From NCBI GenBank assembly GCA_001725355.1, contig MEGD01000001.1, forward strand, positions 1 through 64,000: a stretch of DNA of 64,000 nucleotides, read 5' to 3'. Shown here piece by piece: positions 1 through 7,703 of this stretch. This DNA comes from Novosphingobium sp. SCN 66-18 (GTDB lineage: Bacteria; Pseudomonadota; Alphaproteobacteria; Sphingomonadales; Sphingomonadaceae). Below the pieces are notes generated by a model that had not been told where the DNA came from, made no database searches, and was given only the letters and a program-made list of their open reading frames with translations. The translations under genes and the position numbers were made by a program. How positions within the stretch are numbered: position 1 is the stretch's first letter; each line of letters opens with the position of its first letter.

Positions 1-2
1 AG

Positions 3-545
3 CTGAGCGTCGCCGGTTTTGATATCGAGCTCGGATACCGCCACGCTCTTGGCAACGGCACCATCGATTTGCGGGTTCTGAGCACGATCTATTCCAAGCT
101 CACCTACGTGAACGGCGGCCAGCCGATCAGCGGCAAATGCCAGAACGGAACGGTCACGCAGCAGGCCTATCCCAGCATGCCGTGCTACGAGATCAACACC
201 CGGGTTACCTACAAGACCGGTCCGCTGACCTTGGGCACCCAGCTGCGCTATCTGCCAAAAGGCAAGTTCGGCAATATTTACGTGGGGCCGCAAGATGCCG
301 GTTACGATCCCACGCTTGCCAACAGCATCAACAACAACCGCGTGCCGGCGCGCCTTTACGTTGATTTCAATGCCAGCGTTGAAGTGGTGCAGAACGACCG
401 CATGAGCATGGAGTTCTTCGGCGTGGTCAAGAACGCCTTCGACACCGATCCGCCCAACGCTCCGTCTAACAATATCGGAACGAACGCCAACTTGTACGAT
501 GTTCTTGGCCGGGCCTATCGGGTCGGCGTGCGGATCAAGTATTGA
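3..545 (+). CDS. TonB-dependent receptor, C-terminal part (truncated by window start)
   Basis: The frame is open from base 3 to the TGA at 543-545, so the gene begins before the window. The roughly 180 residues seen look like the last beta-strands of an outer-membrane TonB-dependent receptor: alternating aromatic and polar strands, an extracellular loop with two cysteines, and a C-terminal strand ending R-V-G-V-R-I-K-Y with the usual terminal aromatic residue. Such receptors import scarce substrates using energy from TonB. A strong terminator follows at once, and the next gene is a sulfatase on the same strand, so a sulfated substrate is possible but not shown. The plug domain is not visible. 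Confidence 0.85.
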   Translation: MSVAGFDIELGYRHALGNGTIDLRVLSTIYSKLTYVNGGQPISGKCQNGTVTQQAYPSMPCYEINTRVTYKTGPLTLGTQLRYLPKGKFGNIYVGPQDAGYDPTLANSINNNRVPARLYVDFNASVEVVQNDRMSMEFFGVVKNAFDTDPPNAPSNNIGTNANLYDVLGRAYRVGVRIKY

Positions 546-566
546 TAGAGTAGCTACCCTGCCCTG

Positions 567-606
567 CGGGGGACGAACCCGACCCGGGTTGGTCCCCCGG
601 CTTTTC
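567..606 (+). terminator. Rho-independent terminator after the receptor
   Basis: A 14-base stem with one mismatch pairs 567-580 (CGGGGGACGAACCC) with 586-599 (GGGTTGGTCCCCCG) across a 5-base loop, followed by CTTTT. It lies about 20 bases after the receptor stop codon and separates the receptor from the sulfatase. Confidence 0.8.
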
Positions 607-695
607 TGTTCGGCGGCCCGTTCTGTGATGATGGCAAATGACCTACGTTTGGGAAACACGGGGGTCATAGCGGGCGCGTTAGGGAGAACGAACTG

Positions 696-2186
696 ATGAC
701 AACCATCCGCAAGCGCGATTTCCTGATCGGAACCGCCGCGGCAGCGGCGGCGGCTATGGTTCCGTTCCGCCTCGGCGCTACCGAGCCGCCTCCGTTGCGC
801 AAGCGGATGAACCTTTTGCTGATCACTGCGGATGACCTGGACTGGTCGATTCCCGGTTTCATGGGCGGGCGTGCCGGCCTGATGCCCAACCTCGATGCCT
901 TGGCAGCGCGATCGCACAGGTTCCTCAGTAATCGGACGGTGGCACCGATATGCATGCCGTCACGCGAAGCCCTGATGACTGGTCTCCTGCCCCATCGCAG
1001 TGGAGGGACGGGCTTCACGGCGATCAAGTCCGGAACGCCTACTCTGACCGGTCTCCTCCAACAGGCGGGGTATTTCGCAGGCGTCGTGCATAAATCCGAC
1101 CACATGCAGCCCTACGAATGCTTCCAGTGGGATTACATCCAGCAAAGCAAGGATCGCAGCACACTGATCCAGGCCGATGGCGCCCGGGTCGCGATCGAGG
1201 AAGCGCGCAACAACGGCAAGCCGTTCTTCGTCAACTGCAACAGCAACGATCCGCACAGGCCATTCTACGGTAGCCCCGGGGGGATGAAGGTGGATCATGG
1301 CGAAACTGGCCCATACAAAATCGCGCGCGAAGTTCAGCCGGATGAGGTCACCGTACCGCCGATTCTCGAAGACCTTCCGGACGTGCGCCGGGAACTGTCG
1401 CAATACTGGAACAGTGCGCAGCGTCTCGACGTGTCGATCGGCAACATCCTCAAGGTGCTTGAGGAAAGTGGCGAGGCAGACAATACGGTAGTGGTGTTCT
1501 GTTCGGACCACGGCATGCCGTTCCCCTTTGCGAAGGCAACCTGCTATGATCACGGCACCCGCGTTCCGGTGCTGATCTCCTGGCCCGGCATGGGCCCGCC
1601 GCGCGATATTCTTGCGCAGACGACGCATATGGACATCCTGCCCAGCCTGCTCGAGTTTTTGGGTGTCGATGTTCCCGCTGGCCTGGACGGGCGATCGTGG
1701 ATGCCGCTGCTGCGAGGTGAAACGCAGGAGGGCCGCGATTTTACTGTCACGCAGGTGAACACCCTATCCAGCGGCTATGCCTACCCCATGCGCGCCATCC
1801 AGGATATGCGCTACTCGCTGGTCTTTTCGCCGTGGGCTCGGGGACCGCTCAAGTACCGGTCCGAAAGCATGATGGGCCTGACGTACAACGCCATGGCGGA
1901 GGCGGCCAAATCCGACGCCCGGATCGCCGCGCGTGTCGAACAATTGGTTACAGGTTATCCGATCGGTTTTTACGATCTGAAGTCCGATCCCGGACAGCGC
2001 ATCAACCTGATCGACAACAAACGCCATGCCGCGCGCATCAAGTACATGGCCGATCAATTGCTGGCGCAAATGGAGAAGACAGGCGATCCCGAACTGGCAA
2101 ACGTCCGGACCCTTCTGTCTGGCGGAACGCCTGTCGTCCCTCAGGATATTGAACGATACCGACTCCGCAATGGCGGTGACGGATAG
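696..2186 (+). CDS. Secreted sulfatase (type I, formylglycine-dependent)
   Basis: This 496-residue protein is a member of the sulfatase/alkaline phosphatase superfamily that hydrolyses sulfate esters or sulfamates. The formylglycine signature C-x-P-S-R is present as C86-M-P-S-R90 and continues E-A-L-M-T-G. Metal-binding aspartates D46-D47 sit in the N-terminal strand, a C-S-D-H-G motif lies in the middle, and the C-terminal D-L-K-S-D-P-G-Q-R-x-N-L is typical. The N-terminus (R-K-R-D-F-L-I then a poly-Ala core) is a Tat-like signal with K-R in place of R-R, so a periplasmic location is likely. A GGGAG ribosome site precedes the ATG. The substrate is unknown; the fold resembles the N-sulfoglucosamine and arylsulfatase branch. 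Confidence 0.9.
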   Translation: MTTIRKRDFLIGTAAAAAAAMVPFRLGATEPPPLRKRMNLLLITADDLDWSIPGFMGGRAGLMPNLDALAARSHRFLSNRTVAPICMPSREALMTGLLPHRSGGTGFTAIKSGTPTLTGLLQQAGYFAGVVHKSDHMQPYECFQWDYIQQSKDRSTLIQADGARVAIEEARNNGKPFFVNCNSNDPHRPFYGSPGGMKVDHGETGPYKIAREVQPDEVTVPPILEDLPDVRRELSQYWNSAQRLDVSIGNILKVLEESGEADNTVVVFCSDHGMPFPFAKATCYDHGTRVPVLISWPGMGPPRDILAQTTHMDILPSLLEFLGVDVPAGLDGRSWMPLLRGETQEGRDFTVTQVNTLSSGYAYPMRAIQDMRYSLVFSPWARGPLKYRSESMMGLTYNAMAEAAKSDARIAARVEQLVTGYPIGFYDLKSDPGQRINLIDNKRHAARIKYMADQLLAQMEKTGDPELANVRTLLSGGTPVVPQDIERYRLRNGGDG

Positions 2187-2370
2187 CGCCACGCAGCGAT
2201 CAAGGAAAACGTGGTTCAGCGAGGCCAAGACCATGACATTCCTCGAAGAAAAGGCGCGCAGCATGTGGACTTCAATGATGTCCGGCTTCTGTTCGGGCTG
2301 GCGCCTCCAGCCGGCGGGAAATGTGGGAGCAAGGTCAAGACCGTCCCAATGTGCGAACGGCAGGGGAAGC

Positions 2371-3255
2371 GTGAAAGACCGGTCTGCCGAACGCATCCGT
2401 CGCTGCCTGCTGGCGGCTCTGGTGATCCTGGCATCCGTTCTGCCGCTTTCGGTCAGCGCCAGAACCTTGGATTGCCCGAATGTTGCAGCACAGGCGACGA
2501 GCGTCGCCGGGGCGAAATCGTTCGCCTACAGGACGGAAGGGCGCCCGCTTTATCTTCATGTCTTTGCGCCCAGGGCTGGAGAGCATCGAGCTCCGGCAAT
2601 CGTCTTTTTCTTTGGGGGAGGATGGCGCATTGGCAAGATCGACCAGTTCGAAGCGCAGGCTCTGGCCTTTAGTAAGCGTGGCTTCGTGGCGGTCCTTGCC
2701 GATTACCGGGTTGCTTGCCGCGATGCTTCCACGCCGCTGCAGTCCGTCGCGGACGCTCGCGCTGCCTACGAATGGGTACGAACCAACGCTGCCGCATTGA
2801 ATATTGACGCCAGCCGTATCGCGCTGTCGGGTGGCTCGGCCGGAGGGCACCTAGCGCTCACGGTCTCTATGACGGTTCCTCAGCCGGAGCAGCCGGGCGC
2901 GCTTATCCTGTTCAATCCAGCGCTCGTCGATTTCATGCAGGAACCCTGGAAGGAACTCGGGCTCGATCAATCCCAAGCTGACGCGATTTCGCCGGCTCTC
3001 CTACCCATTGGACGCATGCCGCCATTGCTGGTCATGCATTCCAAGCAGGACTCCACAATCCCCATTGCCGGCGTGCGCGCATTATGCGGGCGCGTACTTC
3101 TCGCAGACCGGGCCTGCACCCTGATTGAATATCCAGGGCTCAATCACGGTTTTTTCAATTTCCGCAAGATCGACCCGCAGACGGGAGTTAACCCCTCGGA
3201 CGACAGCACTGCAAAAGCGATCGACTTTCTTTCCCAGCTTGGTTGGGCGCGGTAA
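2371..3255 (+). CDS. Secreted alpha/beta hydrolase (esterase/lipase-like)
   Basis: I start this at GTG 2371, which has AGGGGAA at 2362-2368 and is followed directly by a signal peptide (R-I-R-R-C then a hydrophobic core ending near A30). The open frame runs further upstream into the sulfatase, but those extra residues do not look like a secreted protein start. The 294-residue product has a G-G-G-W oxyanion turn near residue 82, the nucleophile elbow G-G-S-A-G-G with S156, a late Q-D-S acid position and H in G-L-N-H-G-F. It belongs to the HSL/BD-FAE-type carboxylesterases. Its place downstream of the sulfatase suggests that it deacylates the same exported or surface substrate; that is inference. 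Confidence 0.8.
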   Translation: MKDRSAERIRRCLLAALVILASVLPLSVSARTLDCPNVAAQATSVAGAKSFAYRTEGRPLYLHVFAPRAGEHRAPAIVFFFGGGWRIGKIDQFEAQALAFSKRGFVAVLADYRVACRDASTPLQSVADARAAYEWVRTNAAALNIDASRIALSGGSAGGHLALTVSMTVPQPEQPGALILFNPALVDFMQEPWKELGLDQSQADAISPALLPIGRMPPLLVMHSKQDSTIPIAGVRALCGRVLLADRACTLIEYPGLNHGFFNFRKIDPQTGVNPSDDSTAKAIDFLSQLGWAR

Positions 3256-3260
3256 AGACG

Positions 3261-3497
3261 ATGCGGCGGCCGCAGAAGCCCTTTGCGAAACTATCGGCAC
3301 CCTCGCTCCTGCGCACCGCAACGATCAACGGCTTGCCGGGCTTTGTCAGCATCGACCGTGGCGGCGTGCTCCAGACCACGGCGCTCGACGTGCGCGATGG
3401 CCGGATCGCGGCGATCCATATCGTTCGCGATCCGGACAAGCTCCGGCATCTTGCGACCGCTTTCGCTACAGACGGGCATTCTCCACTGGATCGCTGA
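3261..3497 (+). pseudogene. 3' remnant of a SigJ-like (ECF41) sigma factor
   Basis: The C-terminal residues read I-N-G-L-P-G-F-V-x-I-D, then A-L-D-V-R-D-G-R-I-A-A-I-H-I-V-R-D-P-D-K-L-R-H-L. This is the end of the SnoaL-like domain of ECF41/SigJ sigma factors as I know that family. No sigma-2 or sigma-4 region lies upstream in any frame, because the hydrolase gene occupies the space to 3255. The open frame could begin at TTG 3243, but only about 75 residues of a roughly 300-residue protein remain. I read it as a fragment left by a deletion or insertion junction near 3255-3265. The exact 5' limit of the homology is uncertain. Confidence 0.6.
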
Positions 3498-3559
3498 GCG
3501 ACGTCAGTTCGTCGACACTTGCCGCATCTAGAGGCGACGTCCAGACACCTGAGTTCGGC

Positions 3560-3931
3560 CTAGCCCCCAACAATCGTGTGCGAGCGTGCGAAGAAGATCG
3601 GCGAGCGCGGAAGGTCGATAAAGCGCTGCTCGTCCTCGAACAGTTCGCGATTGGCGGTGCGCCGCGCCGGGTCGTTGCCGCTGCCGAGCAGATCGGCCTC
3701 GCTGTTCCAGCCGAGTTCGGCGACGCCATCGAAGGGCTGATCGGCCAGCCGGCCCTTGAGCAGGCCCCCGAGCACGGGGTCGTCGAGCCGGTGATGCTGG
3801 CGGTAGAGCGCCAGCCCGATCGTCGGCGCATGCCGCGCGACGAGCGGCGCGTGCGTTTCCAGCCAGTACGCCTGGAATTCCTCGAGACTGAGCGATGGCA
3901 GCCGATGAAGGCAGAACAGCATCCGGATCAT
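3560..3931 (-). CDS. EthD domain protein
   Basis: This 123-residue protein opens with M-I-R-M-L-F-C-L-H-R-L then E-E-F-Q-A-Y-W-L-E-T-H-A-P-L-V, the hallmark of the EthD fold (small dimeric ferredoxin-like domain, first noted beside the ether-degrading P450 EthB). It is the third gene of a minus-strand run after a receptor and a P450, starting 9 bases after the P450 stop. EthD is required for P450-dependent ether degradation in Rhodococcus with no settled biochemical role, so its position next to a P450 fits the family. It is expected to be cytoplasmic. The length is slightly over the usual 100 residues. Confidence 0.85.
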   Translation of the reverse strand: MIRMLFCLHRLPSLSLEEFQAYWLETHAPLVARHAPTIGLALYRQHHRLDDPVLGGLLKGRLADQPFDGVAELGWNSEADLLGSGNDPARRTANRELFEDEQRFIDLPRSPIFFARSHTIVGG

Positions 3932-3940
3932 GAAACGACC

Positions 3941-5194
3941 TTATCGCGCCTTGTAGGCGATTGGCAGACGCTTCAGCCCGCTGACGAAATTGGAAGCCAC
4001 CCAGGCCGGATCGCCCGCGAGTTCGATCGCGTCGACGCGCGCCAGCAATTCCTCGAAGAAGATGCGGATTTCCATCTTGGCAAGATGCTGGCCGAGGCAG
4101 AGGTGCGGACCATAGCCGAACCCGAGGTGCCGGTTCGGCGGGCGCGAGAGGTCGAAACGGAACGGGTCGGCGAAGGCGTCGTCATCCCGGTTGGCCGAGG
4201 GATAGCACATCATCAGATGCTCGCCTGCCCTGATGGTCTTTCCGCGCAGGTCGTAATCCCCGACCGCGGTGCGGAAGAAATGCTTCACCGGCGTTACCCA
4301 GCGCACCATCTCGTCGACGCCGCCCGCGGCAAGGATCGCGGGATCGGCGCGCAGCCGCGCCATCTCCCCCGGGTTCTGCAGCAGCGCGAGCAGCCCGCCC
4401 GCGATCGTCGAACTGGTCGTATCGTGCCCGGCGGTTGCGATGATGATGTAATAGGACATCAGTTCGAGCGTGCCGATCGGCTGCCCGTCGATCGTCGCGG
4501 TCGCGAGCAGCGTCGCGATGTCGTCCGACGGATCGCGTCGCCGCGCCTGGGTCAGCTCGGCGAAATAGTCAAAGAAGCCCTTGATCGTCGCCGCCAGATC
4601 GGGCTTGGGGCCTTTGCGAATATCGGGATCGTCGGGGCCGAAGATATCGCGCGTCAGGACGAGCATCCGCGCCTCGTCCTCGGCGGGCACGCCGAGGATT
4701 CGCATGATGACGCGGAGCGGATACCAGACCGCGACGTCGTCGACGAAGTCGCAGGTTCCGCCACGCTCCACCATCCGGCCGACGAACTGCCGCGCGAGGG
4801 CACGCAGATCCTCTTCGAGCGCCTTCAGCCGCGCGGGCATGAACCACGCCTGCGTCAGCTTGCGGTGCGCCATGTGATCGCGGCCGTCCATATGGACGAT
4901 GTCGCGCAGCATCAGCGCGCTGCCGCCGGTCAGCTTGCGCACCTGTTCCTCGACCGAGACCGGCCGCAACATCATGCGCGGCGCGTTCAGGAATTGCGCG
5001 GCGTTCCGCTCCACGTCCTGAATGTCCGCGAACCGGGTGACGCTCCAGAACGGACGATAGTCCGCGGGTTCGGTCCAGTGGACCGGGTCCTCATCGCGCA
5101 GCCGGGCGAAGAGGCGGTCATAGGCGTCCGGATCGGCGTAAGTCGCGGGAGCGACGATCGCGTCGTCGTCGATAGGCGGCGCGATCGCCGCCAT
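3941..5194 (-). CDS. Cytochrome P450 monooxygenase
   Basis: This is a 417-residue soluble bacterial P450. The haem-binding loop reads F-G-Y-G-P-H-L-C-L-G with cysteine ligand C366. The I-helix has the intact oxygen-activation motif A-G-H-D-T-T, and an E-x-x-R appears as E-M-V-R before it (in D-E-M-V-R-W). It should hydroxylate a hydrophobic substrate using an external ferredoxin and reductase; neither is encoded nearby. The ATG overlaps the stop of the upstream receptor as TGATG, and EthD follows 9 bases later, so the three genes probably form one operon. The substrate cannot be read from sequence. Confidence 0.93.
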   Translation of the reverse strand: MAAIAPPIDDDAIVAPATYADPDAYDRLFARLRDEDPVHWTEPADYRPFWSVTRFADIQDVERNAAQFLNAPRMMLRPVSVEEQVRKLTGGSALMLRDIVHMDGRDHMAHRKLTQAWFMPARLKALEEDLRALARQFVGRMVERGGTCDFVDDVAVWYPLRVIMRILGVPAEDEARMLVLTRDIFGPDDPDIRKGPKPDLAATIKGFFDYFAELTQARRRDPSDDIATLLATATIDGQPIGTLELMSYYIIIATAGHDTTSSTIAGGLLALLQNPGEMARLRADPAILAAGGVDEMVRWVTPVKHFFRTAVGDYDLRGKTIRAGEHLMMCYPSANRDDDAFADPFRFDLSRPPNRHLGFGYGPHLCLGQHLAKMEIRIFFEELLARVDAIELAGDPAWVASNFVSGLKRLPIAYKAR

Positions 5195-7515
5195 CAGAAG
5201 TTGAACCCCACGCGCACGCCATAAGTCGCGGGCGGCGCGGCGCGCGCATTGCGGACGATCCCGCTGATCGGCAGGCCGCTATCGAAGTATTTTTCGTCGG
5301 TGATGTTCGCGGCGTACAGCGAAACCAGCCACCTGTCGCCGGGCGCGGTATAGGTCAGGCTGGCGTCGACCAACTGCATGCTGCGCGCCGTCGCTCCGCC
5401 CGTACCTGTCAGATTCTCGGCGTCGAAATAGTAGCCGGCGTTGTGCGATGCATCGACCGACAGCTTCAGTTCGCCATCGCCGATCGGATATTTGACGTCC
5501 GCGCCCAGCGAGACGACGAACTTCGGCGCCCCCGCCAGCCGGTTGCCCTTGATGAACAGCACCCCGGCCCCGCCCGCCGACTCCACGTCGCGATCGTAGC
5601 TGGTGTCGAGGACCAGGCCGTTCGAGCGCAGGGTGAACATCGGCGAGACCCGCCACAGCAGATCATATTGGGCGCCAGTGATCTTGGCCCCGGTCCCGTT
5701 GACCAGGATGTTCGATCCGCTCGCCGAATCCGTGTAGGCAATGTGGATATTGCCATAGTTGTAGTGGAACGCGCCGACGTTGAGGCGCGCATCGGGCGAC
5801 AGGCGGATCTTCGCCCCGCCTTCGAACGAGGTGATCGTCTCGGGCTTCACGCCGGGGCTCAGCAGATTGGTGTTCGAGAGCGTCGCACCCTTGAACCCGG
5901 TGGAGACGCCCGCATAGAGCAGGATGCTTCCGGTGTCGTACTGGATGCGGCCGGTATAGGTGAACTGCGATCCTTTCAGCTGCTGTCGGCCCTGGTTGGG
6001 GATACCGAAGACGTTTCGGGGATCGGCGAGCGACAGGAAGTCGGTGTTGGTATATTTTTCGTCGGTATAGCGACCGCCCGCCGTGATGCTCAGCTTGTCG
6101 GTTATCGGCACGGTGATCTGGCCGTAGCCGGCAATGGACCTGTTCTGCCAGCGATTGTCGGCAGTCAGCGCCGATAGCGGCGGCAGGTCGCCGGTGAGCA
6201 GCACGTTGCCGGCCGCATCGAGGTAGAGCATTCCGGCGATCCACTGGACGGGCGAATTCACCGAAGCGACCTGCAGTTCCTGTTGCCAGGTGCGCGACGG
6301 AAAATCCCCGGTGAAGCCGACGGAGCCGCCTTGAAAGCCCGCCGGATAGCTCTTCGGGTCCGCGAACAGGATCTCGGTCGCCGATAGCGATTTCGCCGTC
6401 TGGTACGCCGTCAGCGAACTAATTTCGACCGATCCGAGATCGAGCGTGGCTTTCGCCGAATAGGTTTCGGCATTGAGCTGAACGAAAGACCCCGCAGGCC
6501 CCGGCCGCAATATGCCGCGGGTCGATCCGTTGGCCTCGTTTTCGTAAGTCGCGCCATGTTGACCGCTGAAGCGCAGATTCGCGGCCGCGGCGAACGCGTC
6601 GGCGGGCGAAACGCCGAAGCTCTGCAGAAAGCCGGCATAATAAAGCTGCGACCCGTTGAGCCCCGTACCCAGCACGTTGAGGTCGAGCCCGACCGCCTGA
6701 TAGCCCTGACCCGACCGATCGTCGGATTCAAAATGCTGCGCGCGGAGCACCAGGTTGAACTGCTCCGACGGCTTGAAGACGAGAACGGCGCCGATCGACT
6801 TGGAATCGCGATCATAAAAATCGGCGTTGCTCGTCCCTGTCCCCGGCGCGTTGAGATTCTTGATGTACCCGTCGCGCTTGCGGATCGACCCGTTGACCGA
6901 GAAGGCGAACATATCGCCAAGCCCGCCCGAAATGATCCCTGACGCCTCGCGATTGTTGTAATTGCCGTAACCCGCGCGGAAGCGGCCCGAAATGGGGTCG
7001 CCCGGCCGTGGCGTCTTGGTGGTCACGACGATCGCGCCGCCGGTCGCATTGCGGCCATAGAGCGCGCCCTGCGGCCCTTCGAGCACCTGGACCTGCTCGA
7101 CATTGTCGAGGTCGAAGGCCGCGCTCGTCAGGGTCGCGATATAGACCCCGTCGACATAGGTTGCGACGCTGGCCGCCTGCCCCGCTCCGGTGACGGTCGA
7201 GCCGACGCCGCGGATGAAGGGCGTGACGTTGCTCGCCTGATTCTGGACGGTCAGCGACGGCGTCAGCTTGGGCAGGTCCTGCAGCGTCGAAACGTTGCGC
7301 GCCTCGAGCACTTCGGGCTCGACCGCGGTCACCACGACCGGAACCTTCTGAAGACTTTCGGACCGGCGTTGCGCGGTCACGACGATATCGGCCAGTCCCC
7401 CGTTGTCGACTGTCGCACCGCCGCCCACGGCCGACGCGCCGGCTTCCTCCGCCCAAACCGGCGAAACGTTCATTGCGGCGATGGCGACACTGGCCATCAG
7501 AACAGCCTTACGCAT
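5194..7515 (-). CDS. TonB-dependent receptor of the P450/EthD operon
   Basis: This 773-residue outer-membrane receptor has a signal peptide ending near A22, a TonB box within A-D-I-V-V-T-A-Q-R-R (about 42-51), a plug domain with L-E-G-P-Q-G-A-L-Y-G-R-N-A-T-G-G, and a 22-strand-type barrel ending G-V-R-V-G-F-N-F. It resembles the receptors that sphingomonads use for hydrophobic or plant-derived carbon sources. It is the first gene of a receptor-P450-EthD operon, and its promoter region is shared with the molybdoenzyme at 7704. Upstream lie two palindromes, at 7599-7618 and 7644-7659, that are repeated elsewhere in the island, which suggests TetR control. Confidence 0.93.
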   Translation of the reverse strand: MRKAVLMASVAIAAMNVSPVWAEEAGASAVGGGATVDNGGLADIVVTAQRRSESLQKVPVVVTAVEPEVLEARNVSTLQDLPKLTPSLTVQNQASNVTPFIRGVGSTVTGAGQAASVATYVDGVYIATLTSAAFDLDNVEQVQVLEGPQGALYGRNATGGAIVVTTKTPRPGDPISGRFRAGYGNYNNREASGIISGGLGDMFAFSVNGSIRKRDGYIKNLNAPGTGTSNADFYDRDSKSIGAVLVFKPSEQFNLVLRAQHFESDDRSGQGYQAVGLDLNVLGTGLNGSQLYYAGFLQSFGVSPADAFAAAANLRFSGQHGATYENEANGSTRGILRPGPAGSFVQLNAETYSAKATLDLGSVEISSLTAYQTAKSLSATEILFADPKSYPAGFQGGSVGFTGDFPSRTWQQELQVASVNSPVQWIAGMLYLDAAGNVLLTGDLPPLSALTADNRWQNRSIAGYGQITVPITDKLSITAGGRYTDEKYTNTDFLSLADPRNVFGIPNQGRQQLKGSQFTYTGRIQYDTGSILLYAGVSTGFKGATLSNTNLLSPGVKPETITSFEGGAKIRLSPDARLNVGAFHYNYGNIHIAYTDSASGSNILVNGTGAKITGAQYDLLWRVSPMFTLRSNGLVLDTSYDRDVESAGGAGVLFIKGNRLAGAPKFVVSLGADVKYPIGDGELKLSVDASHNAGYYFDAENLTGTGGATARSMQLVDASLTYTAPGDRWLVSLYAANITDEKYFDSGLPISGIVRNARAAPPATYGVRVGFNF

Positions 7516-7598
7516 CTTCGTCTCCCTCCAGATCGTGAAGCTTTTCGCTTCATCTTTCCGCTTGCCAGTCCGAGCCGCTGTAGCTCATACCCCGACAC

Positions 7599-7618
7599 GA
7601 CAAAAATAGATATTCGTC
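7599..7618. promoter_or_regulatory. Probable TetR operator, GAC...GTC type (copy 1)
   Basis: The sequence GACAAAAATAGATATTCGTC has inverted GAC/GTC ends and lies in the divergent region between the receptor (start 7515) and the molybdoenzyme (start 7704). In reverse complement, 16 of 20 bases match 10484-10503 beside the TetR gene at 9858-10457. The TetR-reads-both-sites link is inferred. Confidence 0.55.
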
Positions 7619-7643
7619 GTATTTTATTCTGTCAACAGACATC

Positions 7644-7659
7644 TTAAATGCTCATTTAA
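7644..7659. promoter_or_regulatory. TTAAATGCTCATTTAA operator (copy 1)
   Basis: A perfect 7-base inverted repeat with a 2-base centre, 45-60 bases before the molybdoenzyme start. The identical 16 bases occur at 17264-17279 upstream of the thiolase-crotonase operon, with a near copy at 17240-17255. This is likely the site of a TetR protein, most simply the one at 13071-13691. Confidence 0.65.
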
Positions 7660-7703
7660 ACGAGCGACTTCGCAGGTTTCCGGCGAATTGGAGGGAGAGG
7701 GAA

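Noticed and set aside
2026-2370. Upstream extension of the alpha/beta hydrolase, including ATG 2233
   Set aside because: It overlaps the sulfatase or encodes a long non-secretory leader; GTG 2371 has a good ribosome site and starts directly before the signal peptide.
3125-5224. Long plus-strand open frame (699 codons) spanning the hydrolase end, EthD and P450 genes
   Set aside because: It crosses two well-supported minus-strand genes and has no recognisable motif.
7590-7660. AT-rich block with several repeats, considered as an attachment site or CRISPR-like remnant
   Set aside because: The repeats are promoter-placed palindromes matched at 10484 and 17264, which fits operators; there are no spacers, integrase or tRNA gene.
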